A DNA stretch of 64,000 bases, taken from contig NC_090172.1 in assembly GCF_024679245.1 (NCBI RefSeq), positions 6,991,233 through 7,055,232 of the forward strand, written 5' to 3'. Origin of the DNA: Pseudorasbora parva (Eukaryota > Chordata > Actinopteri > Cypriniformes > Gobionidae). This document shows, piece after piece, positions 25,855 through 37,800 of the stretch. The first letter of the stretch is position 1. Each line of letters begins with the position of its first letter. The notes under the pieces were generated by a model. The model was not told the origin of the DNA. It worked only from the letters and a program-made list of their open reading frames with translations, and searched no databases. A program made the position numbers and the translations under genes.

Positions 25855-28800
25855 GTGGAGAGTGTGATTGCAGAGGGGGGTGCTTCTCGTTTCAGGTACA
25901 TATTTCACTTATTATACACTGATTTTGATGGACCAATATGTCATTTGAGAAGACTGTTCATTTAGCTAAGGTTAAATTAGTGGTACATTTGTAGCTTGAA
26001 GCTGATGGTCTGAATTAAGAACACCTACCTCATTCAGCTTCCTGAGGATGTGAGGTATAAGCAGTTAAAATCATGTAAATCTCAAAACACCACATTTCAC
26101 TTTTATAGTGCTTCTTCGGGCGGAGGAGGAGGTAGGGGTGCACCTCAGCACTATCCCAAGTCTGTCGGCAACAGGTAAGTTTGAAGCAAGTAAACTTGGT
26201 TTATTTGGAAGATATAGTGATGTAGACGTTCTCATTTTTAAAATGCCATTTTAGCAGTCCCTCAAATTATTAGAAAGAGAGGGGGGGGGGGGGGGGGATA
26301 CAGTGCTAAAATAAAACGGAAGTATTATAAAAAATATGTAGTACACAATTGGGATTGAGTTTAAATGAGAGATTTGTAGGATTTATTTCTTGTTTGTTTT
26401 TTTGTCTTTATCAATCATTAATTGAAAAGAAATATTTAAATATAGAGACAATCCATACATTTAAAAATTAAAGGATATTATATTAATACTTTGAAATAAT
26501 TTATAGTAAGATATATTATTTAGGCATTGCCTCGATTTAAACTGTTTTACTAACAGCCAGGTGTTTTAGTAATTTGTGGCATTAACTCAAACAATGAGAT
26601 GATATTTTGGTGGATGATTTAAAAAAAAAAAAAAAACATTGGTTAATCATAACCGATAATCATAAGTCACCTGAGGGCGCGCTACGACCATCTGTGTGCG
26701 TGAGTTTCTAACAAACTAAATAAACTTTATTAAAAATGATACATGTGTGAAATCGTGCACCTGTTAATACGTTTTTGTTAGCAGTTTTCTAATAGTATTT
26801 CATGATTTTGAACACAAATTAAGCATGCTAAAAGAATGGTTTATATGCAGTCGATGAGACCACAAAGCTGCAAACTGATGTGGCACGATGTGACTAATTG
26901 AACTAAATGCCAAGTAAACAATTTGTTTGAAATTGGTTATCACTGGTTATGCACGTCACTTTTGTGTCTGAATAAAAATAAAAAAAAGTTTGAAAAGCTG
27001 TGCCGCTACATCAGTGACCATCATTGCACCTGTGGTATTTATTCAGGATTTGTGAAAGTAAAAAGCTAGATTTGTTGCCGACTAGTAGCCAGCAGTGATT
27101 TAAAAAAACTACAATTTTACTGTAATATTTTCTTTTAGTTTGAAGCATAAATAAGATGAAATCAAGAATGATGCGCCGATATGAGTCACAGTAGGAAAGA
27201 ACATATGATATTACCTTTTCATGTAGTATTATATCACTGTTTGTAAATGTAAAAAGTCTTCAAAGTGAATGATAAATGGAGTTATTGTCTCCAAAAAAGG
27301 TAGATTCTGAATTACCGTCAGTAATTCTAGTCATTTTTCTTGCTCAAACCTACATGGGTTTGTAATAGATTTCCTAATACCCACGTATAGTCTTTATGTA
27401 AAACCCTGTGAATCCTGCGCATGCACTTCAAAAGAATGAGGACTTGGGCTCAAATTAATATTAATAAAAACAATGCCATTTGTTACTGTTTGTATCTGTG
27501 TACTGAGGAAGAGCTGAAATTCTGATACGTTTGCACTATATTACCGACACGGTGTAAGCAGTCGACCAATCTCAATAAACCGGGCCGTCTGACCAATCAG
27601 GGACTGACTCCTTAATCGAACGTTTCAGACATTGACAAAAGGGGTGATGCTACGATGTCTATTATGAGAGAATTAACGTGTTTTTTTGACCTTGGATGCA
27701 TGTAAATTAATGTGGGAGACCATCAAAATTAAATTAGAAACCTTTAAAATAGCCTAATAAGGGCACTTTAATGTCTTGTTATTTTTAAATATATGGTAAA
27801 CATTAGTATATCATGAGGTAAAAGGGTGTTACATTTCATTGTGTTTTCCTCATCTCGGTAGAATCCTTTCTGATTGCCACAAAGACATTTCAGTACTGTT
27901 TTATTTCTGACATTAGTAAGTCACTGAAGCCTTTTCAAAACAATGATGTTGTGGCATTGTTTTTCTAGCGAGTTCCTGGGGAAAACCCCAGGGCCTAGCG
28001 TTCAGAGATGGGTTCCTTCACGAAGCACTAGACGAGATGTCAACACCTCCAACGAAAAAGAACGACACGATGCAATCTTCAGAAAAGTGAGAGGGTAAGG
28101 ACCTGAAATGAATCGCTTTATTCACATCACCACTGCAGAAATTCCGCAGTTTGCCCTGATTTACCTTTCAAGAACAATGTATTACAATATAGAAAGCAGA
28201 ATACACTCCTTAGCCCTACTGTAGACGTGTATAAAGAGGAGTGTCTTGCATAGCAGAACATTTCATGTTGGATTTGCATATATTTTGTTGCAAACCTACT
28301 TGAATTGCCTTACTAAAGAACTGACCATTTTGCTTCTGTGTCTTTCTAGCATACTTAATAAACTGACCCCTGAAAAGTTTGACAAGCTATGCCTTGAGCT
28401 CCTGAATGTGGGCGTAGATTCAAAGCTCGTCCTCAAAGGAATCATCTTGCTGGTGAGGATTTTGTTCATTATGCATGTGGACTAGAGTTGTCACAATACT
28501 AATACTGGTGAACTGTTTCACAGTGCTCAATACCAGCTTCAGTTTCACAGTAATATGCAGTAGCATTTGTTATAATAAAATAAGAAAAAAGGCAAACAAT
28601 AGCAAAAATAAATACAATAGAATAAAGACAAATGAAGCACGGCTTTAAGTTTCGGGTGGGTTTTAGTATTCGGATAAGAAATGGGCTGCTACAGAAATTA
28701 ATCAAATGTAAAATAACACCATTGGTGTTCATTGTAAAAAAAAAATGAAATACAACTTAAAGGGTTATTTTACCCAAAAATGAAAATGATCCTATTATTT

Positions 28801-31800
28801 ACTCACCCTAAAGTCATCCTAGGTGTATATGGCATTCTTCTTCAGATGAATAATCTTAAATTAGTTATATTAAAAATGTTCTGGCCAATGTTCCCTCTAA
28901 TTTCATTTGGATTGCTGAACCAAACTTTTCTCTATTGGGCAAACATTTTGGGCACCCTGAGGAGGAGACTGTGTCCAAGTTATGGGTAAAAAAAAGCAGT
29001 TAATTCAGAAGTCACTAAATTGAGCTAATTTTAGGTTGACTTTTTTTTTTTTTTTTTGTACAGTGCTGTTAACTGTACAAGTCTTCTTTACCAAGAAATA
29101 CAATTAAAATCTTCCCCAGGACAGATTCTTTATTAAAAAAAAAAAACTATATAATATGAAAATAATTAAGCAGTTACACTAAGATGGCTTATGTGTTTTT
29201 GTACAGTCAGTTATTGGCGACAGGCAGCGTTTGTTTATTGCTTATGATTTTCCAAGATTTTCAATATTAGAGGGTTTCAAACCTTTGAATGGCAAGGATT
29301 CCTAAATGATCCCCTTGTGAGATCAATTTTTAATTAGACTTACAATATAATACAATAATAGCCTATAACAGAAAAACAAATTTTAAACTATTTTAATTTT
29401 AAATGATCATTGAATGAAATGCCTCTTTCAGTGATTGCCTCTTTTTGTGAGGGGAATGCCTCTCTTGTAATTATTTATATTATTTATTATTTATAGTCCA
29501 GCCCTATAGGCTGCATATGATATTCAAATGTTGTTACACATATGCACGCACACACACGTTCTAGTTTATTCATTTATTTATTTCAATGTTTTCTTGTACA
29601 TAGGATAATTTTTTGTAAAGTGGGAGATTGATTTTGTACTGAATACTGCATATCATTTTGTTGTACATTTTTGTATAATGACAAATAAAGAGTTCTATCT
29701 GCTGATATAGACAAATTACTGAGGTGTTATGAGTTTTTGTTTATACGCTACACTTGTGGTGGGTGTAACTATAAGTGTCTGTTTTGTTACCATGCTGTGC
29801 CCATAATCCATTATTTCCACCACTTAATCAAGTCACTGTTCTTTAAATCATGACATTTTATTTCTTATCTTTGCATTTCACGTTGCTTCTCATACTGAGC
29901 TATTTGGATCACAAACCGCATTCGCCGGTTCTAACACTATAGCGATACTAACTCTATAGCGGTTGAACAGAGGACTGCAATTATTTATAATTTAAACTTC
30001 AATCAAATGGATTTCTCCCTCTCATTCCGTGTCTATCGTCTGCACGGCATTTTATTCTCGCTTCGTGGTCGCGTCATCACTAGTGTGCATGGGCAGCTTA
30101 GAGGGAACATTGGTCCTGGCTCTTCCAAGCTTAAAAATGGCAGTGACTGTTGGGTCTTTTTTTTTTTAAGTCCATAAAAGTGCATCTGTCCATCATAAAA
30201 CTGTTCCACACGGCTCCGGGGGGTTAATAAAGGCCTTCTGAAGCAAAGCCGTTATAAAGATTTGAAGACCCAGGACATTTTTAATATAACTCCATGTTTA
30301 TCTGAAAGAAGTGTCATGTAAATCATAGGCTAATTTAAACTTTTAGGTGAACCTTTTAATGCTTATAATTAAAGTTTCAAAAGTTACTCAGTCAAGAGCA
30401 AGTCTAGTTTTTTATTCTTTGATTTAACATAAGATAATGTATGGATCCAATATACTGGTGCACAACATGCGTTTTCTCTCAACTGTTCCAAAACCGACTG
30501 TGTTTACTCTGCAAGACAGGCATTTCGACATAATGTATGTATTTGATGGTTTTAGCTATAGACTGTAAAAAAATAAGGATGACGCTTCTTCACTACCTTC
30601 CACTGAAGAAACGCCGACATCTTGTGCAGGTTTGGGGGCGAGTCTGTGCAGTAGGGGCGGGCTTTTGATAGAGCCTCTACTTCCTGCTCTCTACTGCGCA
30701 GGATGCAGAACAATTCATTGGGTGCTTCTCAATATCCCTCCTCGCTTCTCCGTCCTCCATCCTCCATCCTATGACCTGGAAACCGATGGAGCTCGGCCAT
30801 CTTGTAGGACATCTCAATTCTCTAATTCCACCTCAAGGAGTGAGGAGGAGTCGTGAGCGAAGATACACAGGTGTATCCTTTGCAGAAGTGTTTTATCGAC
30901 TAAATTTAATGCACGCATTAATTCCCCCCCCCCCCCCCCTCTTTACATCGTGCCAGTTTATTAATTACTATAATTATTGTTTGCATGTACCAGACAAATG
31001 TCAAGTAATGACAACTAACAGTTGCAGAATTATATCAAAACACAAGAAAATGAAAGAAACCAATAGAAACTAATATTATACAACGAATAAAAAGCAGTTA
31101 ATAACTGGGAAAAATTTGTAACTTGTAATATTAAATAAAATATGACCAAATGTGGTATTTTGTGGAGGTTAGTGCTTACAATATAAATAGTTATCTCTAA
31201 CGTTCAAGAATCCCGACTAAATGCAGTGGTGCAGAGTCATCGTTAATAGACGACGCTTTGAAGTAAAATTAAAGGGAGCGAGGATATATAATTTCACTTG
31301 ATTCAATTCCTTGCGTCCTTCCCTCGCATCCTGAAGGGACAGCTTTATGTGCTTGTATAAATCAGTTTTGTGAGTGCAAAACCTGCGGGAATAACAATTT
31401 ATGTGAATGAGCACTGGAGCAAAACCAGACAAGTGAGTAAGAGGAAGTGGGCATGTGTCAATTTGCCGTCGGAAAGAAAATCTGTAGTATTTCCGTTGAG
31501 TATTTCAGTATCTATATTTGACAACTCTTAGTAGTATTAAGTTTAACATGGTAGGTCTTTTAGGCTACATTTACACAGCAACTTTAATTTTTATTTAACT
31601 TTAGTTTATTTTATTATTACTTGCCTAAAGGACAAATGCTTTTAAACGATGTTGACTTTTCTCCTTGTTTGCTTCAACTAGATTGTAGACAAAGCCCTCG
31701 AAGAGCCGAAGTATAGTTCGCTATATGCTCAGCTATGTCTGCGTTTGGCAGAGGATGCTCCAAACTTTGACGGCCCATCGACAGAGATCCAGTCATCACA

Positions 31801-34800
31801 AAAACAGAGCACTGTAAGAATGATTTTTATTCAATTGCGAGGTGTGTTGTGAATTGATTTGAGTAGTAATATAATGTTTAATTAATTGTCTACAATGAGA
31901 ACAGAAAAAGTTTGAATTGCTGTTTTTTAGGTTGTTCAGCTTTAAGAAAAGTCTACCCATAAAGTTTAGGGGTAGAGTGTGCGCACACAGAATAGAAGAG
32001 AAATTACAAGTGTGTGTGCGCGCTGTAACAATGTGTAATCCTGGTTCCAAACTTAAGTAAACAGTTTGTTTTATTTTAATTCAAGTCGTCAGTGGTCATT
32101 ATTGCTTTGCTAAGAGGAAAAGACACAACAATGTGTCACAACACAGAGTTCTGTATTCACATTTATTTCACCATATTTCACCATTCATGCTCCTACAGAC
32201 ATTCAGGAGACTTCTGATTTCCAAACTTCAAGATGAATTTGAAAACCGCACCAGAAATGTTGACAGTAAGTACCCTGGAAGTGCTAGCATTATTATTGCA
32301 GCTGTGCTAAATTGGCAGGTATGTGTTTACTTATGTTTTTGTTATTTATTTTTTTAAGTCTATGATAAAAATGACAGCCCTCTCACCTCTGAGGAGGAGG
32401 AGCAGCGTGCCATTGCCAAGATCAAAATGCTGGGCAACATCAAATTCATTGGTGAACTTGGCAAACTCGATCTCATTCATGAGTCTATCCTTCATAAATG
32501 CATCAAAACAGTGAGTTATTCATAAATCCATTTATATTTTTGGTTCGGCTACTCAATTTCAATCGTAATGTTGTTACATATGAAACCCCTTATTAAAGCT
32601 TCTGGAAAAGAAGAAAAGAGTCCAACTTAAGGATATGGGGGAGGATTTGGAGTGCCTCTGTCAGATAATGAGAACTGTGGGGCCAAGACTAGATCATGAG
32701 AAAGCCAAGGTAAGCTGCTTTAAGACTGACAGGACTTTGAATACTTTAAGACGCAGTTGTATTTCCTAACACCCCTTTCTCTCGCAGTCTTTAATGGATC
32801 AGTACTTCGGCCGTATGCGATCCTTAATGAACAACAAGGACTTGCCTGCTAGGATTCGTTTCCTACTTCAGGATACTGTGGAGTTGCGAGAGAACAACTG
32901 GGTGCCTCGGAAAGCTTTCATTGATAATGGACCTAAGACTATCAACCAGATCCGCCAGGATGCAGTGAAGGTGAGTGTAGGATGACCCCATAGACACTGG
33001 TGTCGTTTTAAAACATTACTTAAACATGTAGTTCTATTCTGATTTCAGAGTTTTCCAAAATAATTTCAACTTCTGATTTTGTAAGGAGAAATTGATATTG
33101 ATCTGCTGGCTTAATGTTCTATTTTTTTATTTTTTTCAGGATTTAGGTGTTTTTATTCCACCAATGACTCAAGGAATAAGAACTGACTTCTTTCAAGAAA
33201 GTCCTTTCTTGCCGACGAGAATAAAGCCTGATCGAGAAACTCTTGGGGGATTAGCGGATATGTTTGGGCAGATGCCAGGTATGTCCTGAAGTGCGTTGAC
33301 ATTTCTGGGACAGGTGGTGCGTGACTGGATTTGCACTATGGTTCATTGCGAGCTTAATAACTCTGTTGTCTGCTTGTAGGCAGTGGGATTGGAACTGGCC
33401 CTGGGGTCATTCAGGACAGGTATTCACCCACCATGGGCCGCCGCACAAACCCTCTTTTCAACGGGCATGGTCACATGGCCCCTGCACCCCAGCCTTTCAT
33501 GAAATCCAACCAGGTAAATGCCAATGTACCAAAGAACTAATGTATCAAGGCATCAAAATATTAATGTGATCTAAATGTTTTTTTTTTTCTTCATTTTTAA
33601 TCAAAGGGGCAGAATCCACTTTTCCAGAACCAGACTCATTCATCTCAACAGCAAGCTCAGTCCAAGGATATGCCACCGCGTTTCATTAAGAAAGGACAGC
33701 TGAATGCTGATGAGGTATTAATGATTTTCATTTCAGATTTTTTTATCAAGCTGTCAATAGCCATGTTTAAAATGACAACTTTTGTTTACATGATTGCTAA
33801 ATAAAGTGATTGGGTTGATGTGCTCGTTTTGTCACAAGCTTTTAATTGTTTTTTTTTTACATCTGCACTCTGCATGAATATACAGTTTAATATTTACTAC
33901 TTACAGTCCTAATTATGAGACGGCGAGCACAGCTTTGTGCCGTGCTGCTTATATTTATCAAGCAGCAAGAATGCCCCTTCCCACGGCCAAATCGAGCTGA
34001 CTGTGTAGGAGTCAGAAACAAGGACTGGTGGGATGTTGTTCTGCTCCACTTCACAGACAATGAGTAGAAGGACAATTTTAGAATGACGAGACAGTCGTTT
34101 GACACTTTATTTAACTGCAGCAGCTCATTCCACACGCCACGCATCATTACAACGTTGAACCATTGATCAAGCAATTACATGACATTCTGATTCATGTTTG
34201 TCATGCTCTAAAATTATAAAACATCTCTATTACTTTTTAGTTTTATAATTGACAGAATTTGAAAGCTCAGACTGTAGTATTTCAAATGTACCAAGTCACA
34301 AAGCTTATTCAAATTATCAAAGGGTAGGTGTGCTACAAATAATTTTACTCCTTAAGATGTGTTTTGGTCGATTGGATCACAAGTAGATGAGGCAGACACA
34401 TACCCGTTTACACCTGGTGTTTGAATCCTGGTGTCTTTTTGTCCACTTTTAACCACTTTTCACTTTCTGTCCTGATTTCTTGAAGGGGAAGGTCTATGGG
34501 TTGGTAAATGTATGTTTGTTTGTTTTTTCGATCTTATAGACAAAATAAGCTCACAATACTTCTGAACGTCACCAGAGACGATGGAAAAACACACTGAGAG
34601 CAGCAGCTTTCATTTCTGCATGTTGGAAATCAAGAACGTTGAGAGAACATTGTGCTTGGTTTTTTTTTCTTTTGGTCTTCAAACCATAATTAGGTCTCCA
34701 GCCGTCAAAGTGCGCTTCCCATAATATTTACACATTACATAGATCAGTAGGCAGAGAGAAGGAGGTCTTTTGTGGCTGTTTGAGCAAATTCGACCGCATG

Positions 34801-37800
34801 AACGTTTACACAAAACAATCTGGTCAAATGTGTTTAACTACCTCTGGAAGTGGGCAAAATTGAACAAGCTTGAAACGTTTTAGACCCTTTTTACACCTGT
34901 ATTTACTGTCTTCCCCTTGTGATCTGATCAACCAAAACACATCTTAATACCAGCTGTAAACAAGGCCAAAAAGAGCTTGATTCATCAAAATGAAGGTTCA
35001 TTAAAAAGAAACCGATATTTTCAACCCAGCACATGATTCAATCCATGCAGCTGACATGTTTACCTGTTGTAGTGTGCGTTCTGTGTATTCTGGGCTTGAT
35101 TTTAAGAAGAATGTTTTGTGATCTCTTATGATGGACTCCTTTTATTAAAATTTCAGATTAGCTTGAGACCTGCTCAGTCATTCATCTTGAACAAAAACCA
35201 AATGCCAAAGTTGCAGCCGCAGATACCTACCATGATTCCTCCTAGTGCTCAACCTCCACGTACATCCACACCACCGCTGGGACAGGTAATAAGTTCTCCA
35301 TTTGACATAGGAACGAGATGTCATCTTTTCATTTTAAAAGTGCATTTAACACCTTTGGTTGTATACAGCCACCGCAACTTGGCCTGAAAACCAACCCGCC
35401 TCCAATTCAGGAGAAGCCCCAGAAGACGACTAAGAAGCCACCGCCTGCTGAGGAACTGCTTAAGATGACTGTATGTACCACTCAACATTTCATTCATGAA
35501 AACGGTTCACTGAAGCCTTTGAGTGAGCTGTTCCACAAATTTGTCTGTGTCTCGGCAGGAAACTGTTGTGACCACTTACCTGAGCAGTAAAAACATGAAT
35601 GATGCAGTGAATGGGGTGCGAGAGATGAGAGCTCCCAAGCACTTCCTGCCTGAGATGTTGAGTAAGATGATTATTTGCTCACTGGAGAACCCAGATGAGG
35701 ACCGAGAGCATGTCAGCACTCTGATCAATATGCTCCGCATGGAGGGACTGGTCACAGGGGAGAACTTTATGCAGGTTTGTGTCTACACAATAAATTGTAG
35801 CACTCACTGCATCTTAACTTAAATTGGGACTCATCCTTTCCTTAAATGACATGCTTTTACAGGCTTTCCTCAATGTTCTGGACCAGTGTCCCAAGATTGA
35901 GTTGGATATTCCCTTGGTGAAATCTTACCTGGCTCAGTTTGCCGCCCGGGCAATCATTGCTGAACTTGTGAGCATGGCAGAGCTGGCCCACCCTCTGGAG
36001 AATGGCACCCACTTCCCGCTTTTCCTCCTCTGCTTGCAGCAAATGGCCAAGCTGAAAGATCGGGAGTGGTTGACTGACCTGTTCCAACTGAGCAAGGTCA
36101 ACATGCAGAAGATGCTGCCAGGTCGGTGCTTTTGTGTTTGTGTTATCCCTGTATGGAAACGCTTTACAATAAGGTGCCATTAATTAATGCAATAACTAAC
36201 AACGAGCAAAACCTTTTTTATAGAGTATGTATTGATCTTTTGTTCATTTTTGGTTCATGTCAGCTCAGGCCCATTTAAATCTTAACAAACGGAAAAAAGA
36301 AAAGAAAAAAATATATATTTTTTATAAATCTATTAGTAGATTTTGAAATTAGCCAACAATGAAAATATTTCTAAAACCTTTATATGTCTTATGGGCCATT
36401 TGCATTGCAAGACACCTTCCACATGTACATGTGTATTAGGTGTTTAGACTACAGGTGCGTAGTGTTTCTTTACCAAGTGGCCTGGCATGAATAATACAGC
36501 GTTTGTAATTTTTGCGGCTCCGTGTAAATGGGGATAGTTTTGACTATGTCTGTCTGTATGCACCCGGAAAGAAAAAAAAACCTTTTCCATTTTTAGTACA
36601 TTGTTGTAAACATACCCTTAGTTTAGTTAACTGTAGTTACCTAGACTGGGTAAACGCAGCCTGTTCTGCCGGCGATTTGATTTCGACGGGCAACTCAGTC
36701 TGGAAACTCGTGCATTAATTTCTACTGCTTCTGTTACACTTTTGTGGGATCCAATAACAGACTGGCTTATCCACCTGGTGCGCTATTTTGTTAGATTTAA
36801 CATGATGGATAGAGAAACGATGGGACGTTGGCCGTTGATCACGCCTCTTGCGGTCTGATTTGTTAAGGACTATCCAATTGCGATCATGCCTCTTGTACAG
36901 TAGAAAATACAGAGCAGACTCCTCAGACCAATGTTCAATTTTAAATTAAGCTTGGTCTGGTGATAGCCAGACAAGTAGTTATCTAATGTTAACACTCAAC
37001 TTTACTGTAATTCGTTGCTGTCGTGAGTATCTTTCGGGGTAATTGGGTGCCCTTTTGAAAAGGATCAAGTAAACTTATTTAACATTTTAGTATGTAATGA
37101 AGCTTTCAGAAAGATAAAACGACTCCTAAGCAAAGTCAAATTAAAGGGATACTCCACCGCTTTTTCATATTAAGCTATGTTATTCCCTTAACTAAGACGA
37201 GTTGATACATCACGCTTTCGTCTCAGTGTGTGCACTTAATCTCTCTGACGCGCGGTGATGATCTGATAGCATTTAGTTTAGCCCACTAAGCCCAGTTCAT
37301 TCACTGTGGAACCAAACAGAGATCAAGTTAGAAATGACCAAACACCTCCACGTTTTCCCTATTTAAATACAGTTACACGAATTGTTGAACGACCTAAAAA
37401 ATAAAACTTTTCTAAGCGGAAAAAAGAATTAAAAAGGAGAACTATAATGTGTGGCGGAATAGCACTACTTAGAGTACTTCGACTCGGCGCAGTAAAAAGT
37501 CACTCCTGAAACCTCCTCCCTCTCACTCTCTCATTTCTGTCAATAGGGGGGAACTGTATTTAAATGGGAAAATATGGAGGTGTTTGGTACTTCTAACTTG
37601 ATCTCTGTTTGGTAGCATAGTGAATGAACTGGGCTAAGTGGGCTAAGCTAAATGCTATCAGATCTTCACCGCACAACAGAGAGATTAAATGCACACACCG
37701 AGACGAGAGAGGGATGTATCAACTTGTCTTAGTTAAGGTAATAACATAGCCTGATGTGGTCATACTCAATTCTAGTCAGAATACAAGTCTGATACTGCTC

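Noticed and set aside
24973..27968. A SNORD97-like snoRNA in the early eif4g2 introns, as in human
   Set aside because: I found no convincing paired C/D boxes there by eye; a covariance-model search would be needed to decide.
32427..32429. First in-frame ATG as the eif4g2 start
   Set aside because: It would remove about half of MIF4G although the upstream exons are conserved and in frame; GTG at 25855 fits the family.
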